Shown here: positions 1 through 5,315 of the stretch, piece after piece
Position numbering within the stretch: the stretch's first letter is position 1
How the letters are laid out: every line of letters begins with the position of its first letter
Assembly: GCA_030918015.1 (NCBI GenBank)
Contig: JAUPTP010000206.1
Coordinates: forward strand, 1 to 5,315
Source of the DNA: Pseudomonadota bacterium
GTDB lineage: Bacteria; Pseudomonadota; Gammaproteobacteria; Burkholderiales; Burkholderiaceae_C
Length of the DNA stretch: 5,315 nucleotides
Reading direction: 5' to 3'
Notes under the pieces: model-generated
Database searches by the model: none
What the model was told of the DNA's origin: nothing
The model's input: the letters and a program-made list of their open reading frames with translations, nothing else
Program-made: the position numbers and the translations under genes

Positions 1-79
1 CCCATTCCGGACCACGCGCGGGGGGCGGCCCAGGTCGGGCGGGCTCCCGCGCCGCGGATCGCGGCGGCGGCCCGCTCCG
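1..79. other. Left-edge non-coding stretch with a GC-rich dyad
   Basis: This stretch lies downstream of the minus-strand small gene. No reading frame here is supported. A perfect 7-bp inverted repeat with a 3-nt centre (CGCCGCG, GAT, CGCGGCG) sits at 50-66, about 13 bp beyond the stop codon. Read on the minus strand it is followed by GC-rich sequence and not by a T-run, so it lacks the second half of an intrinsic terminator. It could be a transcript-end stem or a chance palindrome, since such palindromes are common at this base composition. A minus-strand ATG at 3-5 has no visible ribosome site. Confidence 0.3.
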
Positions 80-253
80 TCAGAGGACGGAGCCGCCCTC
101 CTGCGCGGTCTCGCCGGCCTCGCGCGCGTGCTCGGTCGAGCGAGGCGCGCCATGCGAGGCCTGGGCCTTCTTGTGGGCCTTCTCTTCCTTCTTCTTCTTC
201 TTTTCCAGCTCGCGCTGGCGCTTCTCGAAAGAGTAGTTCGGCTTGGTGGCCAT
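80..253 (-). CDS. Small lysine-rich conserved hypothetical protein, 57 aa
   Basis: This is a 57-residue, very hydrophilic protein of unknown function. It opens MATKPNYSFEKRQRELEKKK and continues as an alternating Lys/Glu stretch to about residue 30, probably one charged helix. A Ser/Gly/Glu-rich, probably disordered tail follows. It has no signal peptide, membrane segment or cysteine, so it is probably cytoplasmic. From memory, small proteins with an NYxFEKRQRELxKKKK start recur as hypotheticals in betaproteobacteria; a search would confirm this. The start is favoured by AGAAAGG six bases upstream of the ATG (260-266). The same frame stays open upstream to 895, but that extension lies antisense to the YdcF-like gene and has no family features. 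The gene diverges from the YdcF-like gene. Five consecutive AAG codons make a slippage-prone tract. I am confident it is a gene and do not know its function. Confidence 0.8.
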   Translation of the reverse strand: MATKPNYSFEKRQRELEKKKKKEEKAHKKAQASHGAPRSTEHAREAGETAQEGGSVL

Positions 254-344
254 GAGGCGCCTTTCTGTGGTGAATCCATCCAGGGTATCACGCGCTGTCG
301 ACGGCGCTATCGTGACTGCCCGTCCCCCCGCCGTCCGTGTCGTC
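254..344. promoter_or_regulatory. Divergent promoter region, small protein / YdcF-like gene
   Basis: These 91 bp separate the start of the minus-strand small gene from the preferred start of the plus-strand YdcF-like gene, so promoters for both should lie here. On the minus strand, TCGACA (296-301) and TGGATT (273-278) are 17 bp apart. The first matches the sigma-70 -35 consensus at five of six positions, the second matches -10 at only three. On the plus strand, GTATCA (285-290) and TATCGT (308-313) are also 17 bp apart and match at three and four positions. Transcription from the latter would start near 320 and fit translation from 345. Both pairs are weak and may be chance. The two candidates overlap, so they would compete if both are used. 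Confidence 0.3.
260..266 (-). promoter_or_regulatory. Ribosome binding site deciding the small-protein start
   Basis: AGAAAGG on the minus strand sits six bases before the ATG at 253. This is a reasonable Shine-Dalgarno match. It supports starting the 57-residue protein here and not at a codon further upstream in the same open frame. Confidence 0.6.
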
Positions 345-1136
345 ATGCCCGCTTTTCCTCGCTCCTGGCGCGCTCGCCTGTCTCTGCTGGTCGGCGCCCT
401 GCTCTGCGCCGATGCGCTGGTGCTGATCGCCAGCGGCATGGGCCATCTGGGCGTGGTGCTGCCCCTGCCCGTCGGCCTGGCGCTGATGGGCCTGGGGGGA
501 TTCGGTCCGCAGTGGCGGCGCTGGCTGTCGGGGGCAAGCTGGCGCCGCCCCGCCTGGCGGGCCGTGTGCGCCGGCTTCGGGCTGTGGCTGATCAGCCTGG
601 GCCTGTTCTTCGTGCAGATCGCCCAGGCCGGGCACGCCCCGCCTGGGCAGGCTGCCCCCGACGCGATCCTGATCCTGGGCTCCGGCACGACGCGCTGCCA
701 GCCCTCGCCCACGCTGCGGCACCGGCTGGCGCTGGGTCTGGCGCTGGCGCAGGCCCACCCGCAGGCGCGGGTGGTGGTCAGCGGCGGCGTGGACCGGGGC
801 TTCGGCTGCACCGAGGCCGAGGTGATGAGCCGCCACCTGATCGCGCAGGGCCTGCCCGCGCCGCGGCTGATCCTGGAGGACGCCAGCACCAGCACGCACG
901 AGAACCTGGTCTTCAGCCGCCCGCTGCTCGCGCAGGCCGGCCTCGACCCGGATCACGCCCGCATCCTGGTCGTGACCAGCGACTTCCATGTGCCGCGCAG
1001 CCTGCGCATCGCCCGCCAGGCGGGCTACCGCGCGGTGGCCGGCGCCGGCGCGCCCACGCCCGCCTCGGTGCGCTGGAACGCCTGGCTGCGCGAATATTTC
1101 GCCTTCGCCAGCAGCCGGCTGCTGGGCGAGTTCTGA
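345..1136 (+). CDS. YdcF-like (DUF218) membrane-anchored envelope protein, 263 aa
   Basis: Three hydrophobic segments come first, at about residues 12-30, 32-52 and 72-93. A YdcF/SanA/ElyC-type DUF218 domain follows from about 105 to 255. Visible family motifs are DAILILGSG (106-114), a conserved Arg in LRHRL (124-128), VVVSGG (143-148), TEAEVM (156-161), STSTHEN (181-187) and VTSDFHVPRS (210-219). Related proteins (E. coli ElyC, SanA, YdcF) are linked to peptidoglycan or envelope maintenance. The reaction is not settled, so I give no gene symbol. The frame is open back to a TTG at 243, with an ATG at 252 and a GTG at 312. I chose 345 because codons between 252 and 345 (CTT, TCT, AAT, CCA, GTA, TCA) lack the G/C third-position bias of the body. 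No strong Shine-Dalgarno precedes any candidate, so the start is uncertain. The gene ends directly against the stop of the convergent protease gene. Confidence 0.88.
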   Translation: MPAFPRSWRARLSLLVGALLCADALVLIASGMGHLGVVLPLPVGLALMGLGGFGPQWRRWLSGASWRRPAWRAVCAGFGLWLISLGLFFVQIAQAGHAPPGQAAPDAILILGSGTTRCQPSPTLRHRLALGLALAQAHPQARVVVSGGVDRGFGCTEAEVMSRHLIAQGLPAPRLILEDASTSTHENLVFSRPLLAQAGLDPDHARILVVTSDFHVPRSLRIARQAGYRAVAGAGAPTPASVRWNAWLREYFAFASSRLLGEF

Positions 1137-1139
1137 TCA
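1134..1139. other. Zero-spacer convergent stop junction (TGATCA)
   Basis: The TGA stop of the plus-strand YdcF-like gene (1134-1136) abuts the TGA stop of the minus-strand protease (TCA on the plus strand, 1137-1139). Together they form the palindrome TGATCA. No intergenic base remains and I see no bidirectional terminator hairpin with a T-run at the junction. Transcripts from each side must run into the other gene before ending. Confidence 0.9.
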
Positions 1140-3320
1140 GGGCCCGACGAAGACCGCGGTCACCGACTTGGCCGCATCGACGGCGATGGTGCAGGCGCCC
1201 TGCCCCAGACAGGCACCGCCCCAGCCCGCGAAACGCTGGCCGCGCACCGGCACGGCCTTGAGCGTCAGCGTGCTGCCGGCCGGCAGGGAGACGCTGCAGC
1301 CTGTGCGGCAGGACACGCCCGCCGGCAATCCGGCCAGGTTGCCGGGCGAGCCGGCCTGCTTCACCGTCACCAGGTAGGGGCGGGGCGCGAACTGGGCCCG
1401 CACGCCGCGGGCCTCGCTCATCGTGACGGTGCAGGTCAGGCCCGTGCCGCTGCACGCCCCCGCCCAGCCGGCAAAGACCGACTTCGCATCGGCCACGGCC
1501 GAGAGCGTCACCTTCGTGCCGGCGGTGTAGCGCGCGGCGCAGGTGCGGCCGCAGTCGATGCCACCCGCGGCCGTGGCCTTGACCGTGCCCTGGCCGGTGC
1601 CGGTGCGCACCACCTCCAGCCCGTACTGGGGCAGATCGAAGACCGCCCCGACGCGGGTGGCCTCCTGGGGCGTGATCACGCAGGACGATGCGGTGCCGCT
1701 GCAAGCCCCGCTCCACCCGACGAAGCGCGAGCCGGCCGCCGCCTGGGCCACCAGCGTGACGCGGCTGCCGACCTCCACCGAGGCCGAGCAGGCGCTGCCG
1801 CAGTTCAGCCCGACAGCCGGCGCGCTGACGCTGCCGGCGCCGGAGCCCGACCGCGCCAGGGTGATCGCCACCTTGGCCTGCACCGAGAAGGTCGCCGCGA
1901 TCGTGGCCCCGGCCACGCCGATGCCGGTCATGGCCGCGCCGGTGCTGCGGCCGTCGTTGCGCACCGAAGCGGGCCGGGTCGCGGGGCCGAACTGCGTCGC
2001 GGCGGTGTAGAGGTCCGCGGCCGAGGCGGCGCCGCCCTGGGCGATCTGCTCGAGCCCGTCCGCCTCGACCGGCGCCAGCAGCTTCTGGGCGGAGGTCGAG
2101 TTGTCGTTCAGGTAATTCCAGCCCGAGCTGTCGAGCCGCGCGTCCACATGCCACAGCGAAATGCCGGTGCCCATGTAGCCGGCGTCGTTGCCCGCGCCCA
2201 GCCGGCGGTAGTGGGCCAGGAAATACTCCGAGAACGCCTGGCCGGAGGCCGCGCCCGGCATGAAGATCACCGCGTCGGGGGCGCTGCCCGAGGGTTTCAG
2301 CGTGATCGCCTGCGACCCGGAGGTCACCACCTTCGGCGTGATCCAGCCCAGCACGAACTTCGAGAACGCGCTGTGGTCGCCGCTGTTGTTGTGCATCATG
2401 TCCCAGCCTGCCCCGCCCCTGGGGCCGACCGCATCGTTGTAGTCGTAGTAGTCGGGCAGCCCGAGTGCATGGCCGGTCTCGTGGATGTCGACACGCGGCT
2501 CGTAGAGCGGGTCACGGTTGTAGTTGCCGCCGGCCCAGGACCAGACGATCTTGCGCAGCCCCTTGCCGTCCCACTGGCGGCTGCTGCCGTACCAGGTCTG
2601 CTGGGCCCACCAGAACGAGGCCCAGCTGCCCGCCGGGCCGGCCCACTTGACGAACAGCGTGTCGATGTTGCCGTCGCCGTCGTTGTCGTACTGCGCCAGA
2701 CCATGCCCGGTCGCCTTCAGCGCCTCCAGCGCCTCGTCGACCAGCGCCCGCATGCCCGCGCCGCCGGCCATCGACTGGTAATGGGCACGGTTGTAGCGGG
2801 CCCGGTACCAAGGCGTGACATGGCCACGGATATCGAGCTTGCCGTAGGACGAGCGCAGGTAATAGCCGCGCAGGCTCTCGTAGGGATAGCCCGCGACCTG
2901 CTCGCCGCCGGGGCCGAACATGCGCTCGGCGATCAGCTCGGGCGTGTTGGCCGCGACATGGGGCTGGTCGGCGAAGTCGATCAGCAGCACCAGCACCCGG
3001 GGCGAGCCGGTGGCGGGCAGGCCGCCGCGCCAGGCCGGCGGCGGCGCATCGGCCCCCACCCCCCCGGCCGCCTGCCCCAGGCGATGGGTCAGCGACGGAA
3101 TGGTGGCCGGATCGAGCCGGTGGTTGCCGGTGGCGCGCGCCGCCTCGCTCTGGCCAGCGAGCTCGCCGCTGGCGCGCAGCCGCTCGATCTCGGCGGCGTC
3201 CGGCGGCATCAGCGCCTGCGCCGGCCGCAACCCCAGCAGCAGGCACAGCACGAGCAGCACCGGCAGCCATGCGGGCAACCGCAGGCGCTCGCCAGGCATC
3301 ACGATCATCCTCGGTGTCAT
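1137..3320 (-). CDS. Secreted M6-family zinc metalloprotease (immune-inhibitor-A-like), 727 aa
   Basis: This is an exported zinc endopeptidase; the substrate is unknown. Residues 1-36 are a signal peptide (Arg-rich start, hydrophobic core about 17-30, likely cleavage after PAQA). A propeptide-like stretch leads to the M6 domain, which begins near SPRVLVLLIDFAD (106-118). An acidic loop, DNDGDGNID (212-220), may bind calcium. The zinc site is HETGHALGLPD (280-290): H280 and H284 as ligands, E281 as catalytic base, D290 in the third-ligand position. GWDMM (305-309) then SAFSKFVLGW follow as in M6 enzymes. From about 485 to 725 there are three four-cysteine InlB-B-like repeats. The start at 3320 is chosen for AAGGAG six bases upstream; the frame extends to an ATG at 3359, which would put 13 extra polar residues before the signal peptide. 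It diverges from the lipoprotein gene and converges on the YdcF-like gene. All recognised catalytic residues are present and nothing looks truncated. Confidence 0.93.
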   Translation of the reverse strand: MTPRMIVMPGERLRLPAWLPVLLVLCLLLGLRPAQALMPPDAAEIERLRASGELAGQSEAARATGNHRLDPATIPSLTHRLGQAAGGVGADAPPPAWRGGLPATGSPRVLVLLIDFADQPHVAANTPELIAERMFGPGGEQVAGYPYESLRGYYLRSSYGKLDIRGHVTPWYRARYNRAHYQSMAGGAGMRALVDEALEALKATGHGLAQYDNDGDGNIDTLFVKWAGPAGSWASFWWAQQTWYGSSRQWDGKGLRKIVWSWAGGNYNRDPLYEPRVDIHETGHALGLPDYYDYNDAVGPRGGAGWDMMHNNSGDHSAFSKFVLGWITPKVVTSGSQAITLKPSGSAPDAVIFMPGAASGQAFSEYFLAHYRRLGAGNDAGYMGTGISLWHVDARLDSSGWNYLNDNSTSAQKLLAPVEADGLEQIAQGGAASAADLYTAATQFGPATRPASVRNDGRSTGAAMTGIGVAGATIAATFSVQAKVAITLARSGSGAGSVSAPAVGLNCGSACSASVEVGSRVTLVAQAAAGSRFVGWSGACSGTASSCVITPQEATRVGAVFDLPQYGLEVVRTGTGQGTVKATAAGGIDCGRTCAARYTAGTKVTLSAVADAKSVFAGWAGACSGTGLTCTVTMSEARGVRAQFAPRPYLVTVKQAGSPGNLAGLPAGVSCRTGCSVSLPAGSTLTLKAVPVRGQRFAGWGGACLGQGACTIAVDAAKSVTAVFVGP
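1146..1868 (-). repeat. Three tandem four-cysteine InlB-B-like repeats in the protease C-terminus
   Basis: Three tandem protein repeats of about 80 residues lie at 1632-1868, 1383-1625 and 1146-1379 (first to third in translation order). Each runs from a short beta-strand with a glycine turn, through a C-x3-C pair, G-x-x-V/L-T-L, F-x-G-W-x-GAC and a final cysteine, to a V-x-A-x-F-like end. This resembles the divergent InlB B-repeat / 'bacterial repeat' families found in surface and secreted proteins, usually as stalk or adhesive modules. The cysteines (507, 511, 540, 547; 590, 594, 623, 630; 671, 675, 704, 710) are spaced almost identically, suggesting two disulfides per repeat. The third repeat is the most diverged. 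Functional role (substrate or surface binding, stability) is inference. Confidence 0.85.
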
Positions 3321-3326
3321 CAGCCT

Positions 3327-3332
3327 CTCCTT
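3327..3332 (-). promoter_or_regulatory. Ribosome binding site deciding the protease start
   Basis: AAGGAG on the minus strand, continuing as AGGCTG, sits six bases before the ATG at 3320. It is the strongest Shine-Dalgarno in the window. It selects this start over the in-frame ATG at 3359 upstream and the ATGs at 3308 and 3299 downstream. Confidence 0.8.
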
Positions 3333-3367
3333 GTGAAACAGCTCTGCCGATGTCGACACCCCTGCGC

Positions 3368-3401
3368 CACGCCTTGACGCGGCAATGCCGATTCCGGCGT
3401 G
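3368..3401. promoter_or_regulatory. Nested dyad symmetry upstream of the protease
   Basis: Outer arms CACGCC (3368-3373) and GGCGTG (3396-3401) are perfectly complementary. They enclose a second perfect inverted repeat, CGGCA-A-TGCCG (3380-3390), with nearly the same centre. The element lies 48-81 bases upstream of the protease ATG. It could be an operator or a stem in the protease leader RNA. No T-run follows, so an intrinsic terminator is unlikely. Function is inferred from symmetry only. Confidence 0.35.
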
Positions 3402-3437
3402 ACCCGCGCAGAAATCACCCGGAGAGCCCGATCAATT

Positions 3438-3478
3438 CGGCGCATGACGCGCCGGGATCCCCCGATATGGTTCCCCGG
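3438..3478. promoter_or_regulatory. Dyads overlapping the candidate lipoprotein promoter
   Basis: CGGCGC-ATGAC-GCGCCG (3438-3454) is a perfect 6-bp inverted repeat whose centre falls on the candidate -35 box. An imperfect longer dyad follows, CCGGGATCC (3452-3460) against GGTTCCCCGG (3469-3478), with one bulge and one mismatch. Its right arm overlaps the end of the candidate -10 box. CCGA-N5-TCGG (3428-3440) abuts on the left. The placement would suit repressor or activator binding, but GC-rich DNA produces such arms by chance. Confidence 0.3.
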
Positions 3479-3520
3479 CCGCGCAACGGGACCCCCCGGA
3501 CTGCGCCAGGACCCTGTCAC

Positions 3521-3526
3521 GGAGAG
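3521..3526 (+). promoter_or_regulatory. Ribosome binding site of the lipoprotein gene
   Basis: GGAGAG sits six bases before the ATG at 3533. It is a good Shine-Dalgarno. The translation that follows immediately gives a proper lipoprotein signal peptide, so the two lines of evidence support the same start. Confidence 0.75.
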
Positions 3527-3532
3527 AACGAC

Positions 3533-5315
3533 ATGAACGATTTCCCGATCCCACGCCCCTCGAACCGCCTGGCCTGGCGGGCGCTGTCGCTGGGCAGCAC
3601 GCTGATCGCCGCGGCGGTGCTGGCCGCCTGTGGCGGCGGCGACAGCGCAGGCGACACCAGCGCGACGACCAGCGCGGTGGCCCTGTCGGGCGTCGCCTCC
3701 AAGGGGCTGATGGCCAACGCCGACGTGAGGATCCATCCGGTGGCGGCCGATGGCTCGGTCGACCTGGCGACCACGCTGGCCGCGACCACCACCGACGCCG
3801 ACGGCCGCTACAGCCTGAGCTTCGCGGCCACCGTCTCGCGGCCCTATGTGGTGCGCGTCTCGGCCCGGGCCGACGGCAGCACCACCCACCTCGACGAGGT
3901 CACCGGCACCGCGCAGCCGCTGCCGGCCGGCTTCTCGATGCGCTCGGTCATCACCCCGTCGCAGGCCGGAGCGGTCACCACCAGCGCCAGCATCACGCCC
4001 TTCAGCGAGATGGTGGTCGCCGCCGCCGAGCGCGCCGGCGGCGGCATCAGCGCCAGCAACACCGCGCAGGCCGCCTCGACCGTCAGCCAGCTGCTCGGCT
4101 TCGACCCGATCGCGATCACTCCGCGCCCGGTCGGCTCGGCCGAGAGCGCGGACGAGAAGAAGATGGCGGTCATGCTCGCCGCGGTGTCGCAGATGGTCTC
4201 CGGCAGCCAGCTCGGCTGCAGCGACGCCGATGCCGGCGCGCGCACCCGCTGCGTCGTCGAGGCCCTGTCGGCCTCGGCCAGCACCTCGTCGCTGAAGCTG
4301 GCCACCGGTGCCGTCGACGTCTCGGGCGCACTGAGCAGCGCGCTGGGCACGGTGCTGACCACGCCCCGGCTCAGCGGCAGCGTCTCGAGCAGCCTGCTCG
4401 CCAGCGTGGTCGCCAACCTGGGCTGCAAGGACAGCGGCTGCACGCCCGCCACCGCCTCAGGCGGCACGGCCGGCACGACCGATGCCACCGCCACCGCGAT
4501 CGCCGCGGCCAGGCTGCTGTTCACCGAGATCCGCAGCGACTGGGGCGCGATGTTCAGCCGCGGCGGGGCCTCGCTGGCTGGCGGCGCTGCCAATGTGCAG
4601 GCCTGGCGCTTCCGCAGCGCGATGGAGGGCGTCGAGGTGCCGGTCGACATGCTGATCAAGGACGCCGGCACCCTGCTCATGGGCGTCGATCTCTACAACG
4701 ACCTGCGGGCCGGCCGCTCGACGCAGACCACCCGCAGCCGCGGCGGCGACGGCCAGGGCGGCCCGGTCGCCGGCGCCTGCGGCCTGTTCACCGCCACCGA
4801 CCTGAGCACCCGCGCCACCGGCTCGGCCGACGCGCAGGTCGTCGGCTGCCGTGCGGTCTACCGCAGCTCGCGCAGCTACACGCAGAGCGCGATCGTGACC
4901 ACCGAGTGGGTGCACGGCTTCACGCTGGAGCCGCAGGCCGATGGCAGCTTCACCTATGTCAGCCGCGCCCGCCAGCGCGTCAGCAGCTGCGACTACGCCG
5001 GCACCAGCTGCACCGTGACCGCCAACACCGTGCTGCAGCCGGAGATCGCGGCCGCCACCGGCCAGCTCGTGCCCACGCTCGATGCGCAGGGCGCAATCCG
5101 CGGCTTCACGCTGGCCGGCGACCTGCCCGGTGGCTTCGCCAAGGGCTCGAACACGCTCGGCAGCCACCATCACGCGATCGCGCTGACCGGCAGCATCGCC
5201 ACCGCCGCCGACGGCCTGTCGGCCACCAGCCAGAGCGACACCTACGCGGTCAGCGGCACGCTGAAGGCCTATTCGGACGCCAGCACCGAGATCGGCACGC
5301 TGACGCTGCGCAGCG
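3533..5315 (+). CDS. Outer-membrane-type lipoprotein with carboxypeptidase-regulatory-like domain (3' end missing)
   Basis: The frame is open for 594 codons from the ATG to the right edge, so the gene is cut by the window. Residues 1-32 form a lipoprotein signal peptide (NRLAWR, a hydrophobic core, lipobox LAAC). Cys33 is the lipidation site, and the following glycines, with no Asp at +2, fit outer-membrane sorting. Residues about 48-118 (VALSGVASKG start, TTTDADGRYSLSF, PYVVRVS) resemble a carboxypeptidase-regulatory-like beta-sandwich. ITPFSEMVVAAAE (154-166) opens a helical Ala/Ser-rich part to about 330. The remainder looks beta-rich and I do not recognise it. Eight more cysteines (229, 240, 298, 303, 416, 439, 486, 493) suggest about four disulfides. 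G/C-ending codons run through the whole frame. It diverges from the protease gene. Such lipoproteins occur in Burkholderiales without assigned function, and I assign none. Confidence 0.88.
   Translation, partial: MNDFPIPRPSNRLAWRALSLGSTLIAAAVLAACGGGDSAGDTSATTSAVALSGVASKGLMANADVRIHPVAADGSVDLATTLAATTTDADGRYSLSFAATVSRPYVVRVSARADGSTTHLDEVTGTAQPLPAGFSMRSVITPSQAGAVTTSASITPFSEMVVAAAERAGGGISASNTAQAASTVSQLLGFDPIAITPRPVGSAESADEKKMAVMLAAVSQMVSGSQLGCSDADAGARTRCVVEALSASASTSSLKLATGAVDVSGALSSALGTVLTTPRLSGSVSSSLLASVVANLGCKDSGCTPATASGGTAGTTDATATAIAAARLLFTEIRSDWGAMFSRGGASLAGGAANVQAWRFRSAMEGVEVPVDMLIKDAGTLLMGVDLYNDLRAGRSTQTTRSRGGDGQGGPVAGACGLFTATDLSTRATGSADAQVVGCRAVYRSSRSYTQSAIVTTEWVHGFTLEPQADGSFTYVSRARQRVSSCDYAGTSCTVTANTVLQPEIAAATGQLVPTLDAQGAIRGFTLAGDLPGGFAKGSNTLGSHHHAIALTGSIATAADGLSATSQSDTYAVSGTLKAYSDASTEIGTLTLRS

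Larger units (their letters stand above)
3321..3532. promoter_or_regulatory. Divergent intergenic region between protease and lipoprotein genes
   Basis: These 212 bp separate the two divergent start codons and must carry both promoters. The best sigma-70-like pair for the lipoprotein is ATGACG (3444-3449), 16 bp, TATGGT (3466-3471), each matching at four of six positions. It would place transcription start near 3478, about 55 bases before the ATG. I find no convincing pair for the protease; a TTGACG at 3374-3379 points the other way and has no good partner. The region is crowded with inverted repeats, listed separately, and contains the 8-bp palindromes TGTCGACA (3351-3358) and GGGATCCC (3454-3461). 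Regulation by a DNA-binding protein is plausible but unproven. Confidence 0.5.

Noticed and set aside
50..66. Intrinsic terminator for the small gene
   Set aside because: The 7-bp stem is perfect but no T-run follows on the minus strand, so I list it only as a dyad.
254..895. Upstream extension of the small minus-strand frame (frame open 80-895)
   Set aside because: It lies antisense to the YdcF-like gene, its translation is Arg/Pro/Ser-rich with no domain, and the ribosome site and conserved-looking N-terminus place the true start at 253.
288..989. 233-codon minus-strand frame opposite the YdcF-like gene
   Set aside because: Antisense shadow typical of GC-rich coding DNA, with low-complexity Gln/Ala/Gly/Arg translation and no ribosome site recognised.
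128..1261. 377-codon plus-strand frame overlapping the YdcF-like gene
   Set aside because: An out-of-frame shadow: Arg/Ala/Pro/Gly-rich with no family motif, while the overlapping frame carries all DUF218 motifs.
1146..1868. CRISPR-like or DNA-level tandem repeat
   Set aside because: The periodicity of about 240 bp is that of protein repeats within one frame. DNA identity between copies is patchy and there are no short identical repeats with unique spacers.
913..2154. 413-codon minus-strand frame overlapping the protease 3' half
   Set aside because: An Arg/Gly-rich alternate frame of the protease repeats. The protease frame shows the conserved cysteines and repeats.
2148..3377. 409-codon plus-strand frame opposite the protease
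   Set aside because: Antisense to a clear M6 catalytic domain, with Val/Arg/Ala/Gly/Gln-rich low-complexity translation.
3374..3402. TTGACG as a plus-strand -35 box
   Set aside because: The hexamer is a good match, but 16-18 bp downstream there is only GC-rich sequence (GCGTGA) with no -10 resemblance.
3844..4680. 278-codon minus-strand frame opposite the lipoprotein
   Set aside because: Ala/Ser/Pro-rich mirror of the lipoprotein's G/C-ending codons. The plus frame has the signal peptide, lipobox and ribosome site.
4457..5173. 238-codon minus-strand frame opposite the lipoprotein
   Set aside because: Gly/Ala/Arg-rich antisense shadow without motifs; it overlaps the continuous lipoprotein frame.

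Overview
The window is GC-rich throughout (roughly 70 % by eye, with strong G/C at third codon positions) and reads as chromosomal DNA of a Gram-negative bacterium. A lipobox with an outer-membrane-type +2 residue, a YdcF/SanA-type envelope protein and a small lysine-rich protein of a kind I associate with betaproteobacteria suggest Betaproteobacteria, most likely Burkholderiales. The taxonomy is inference. I see no rRNA, tRNA, mobile element, integrase, phage gene or CRISPR array.

Layout: bases 1-79 are downstream of the first gene and hold only a GC-rich dyad. A 57-residue lysine-rich protein is encoded on the minus strand (80-253). About 90 bp separate it from a divergent plus-strand gene for a YdcF-like (DUF218) membrane protein (345-1136). 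That gene runs stop codon to stop codon, with no spacer, into a long minus-strand gene (1137-3320) for a secreted M6-family metalloprotease (immune-inhibitor-A-like). The protease has a signal peptide, an HExxHxxGxxD zinc site and three C-terminal four-cysteine repeats of the InlB-B-like 'bacterial repeat' type. A 212-bp intergenic region rich in dyad symmetries (3321-3532) then separates the protease from a divergent plus-strand lipoprotein gene (3533 to beyond the right edge). The lipoprotein has a carboxypeptidase-regulatory-like beta-sandwich after its lipidated cysteine, followed by a long region I do not recognise.

Gene orientation alternates (-, +, -, +), so no two genes form an operon and each is probably its own transcription unit. 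All three larger products are predicted to enter or cross the cell envelope: an inner-membrane protein, an exported protease and a surface lipoprotein. The only pair that could share regulation is protease and lipoprotein, through the shared intergenic region. This is a hypothesis with no direct evidence.

I see no convincing undescribed system. The points most worth a second look are the fixed cysteine spacing in the protease repeats, the clustered dyads between protease and lipoprotein, the unrecognised bulk of the lipoprotein, and the zero-spacer convergent junction.
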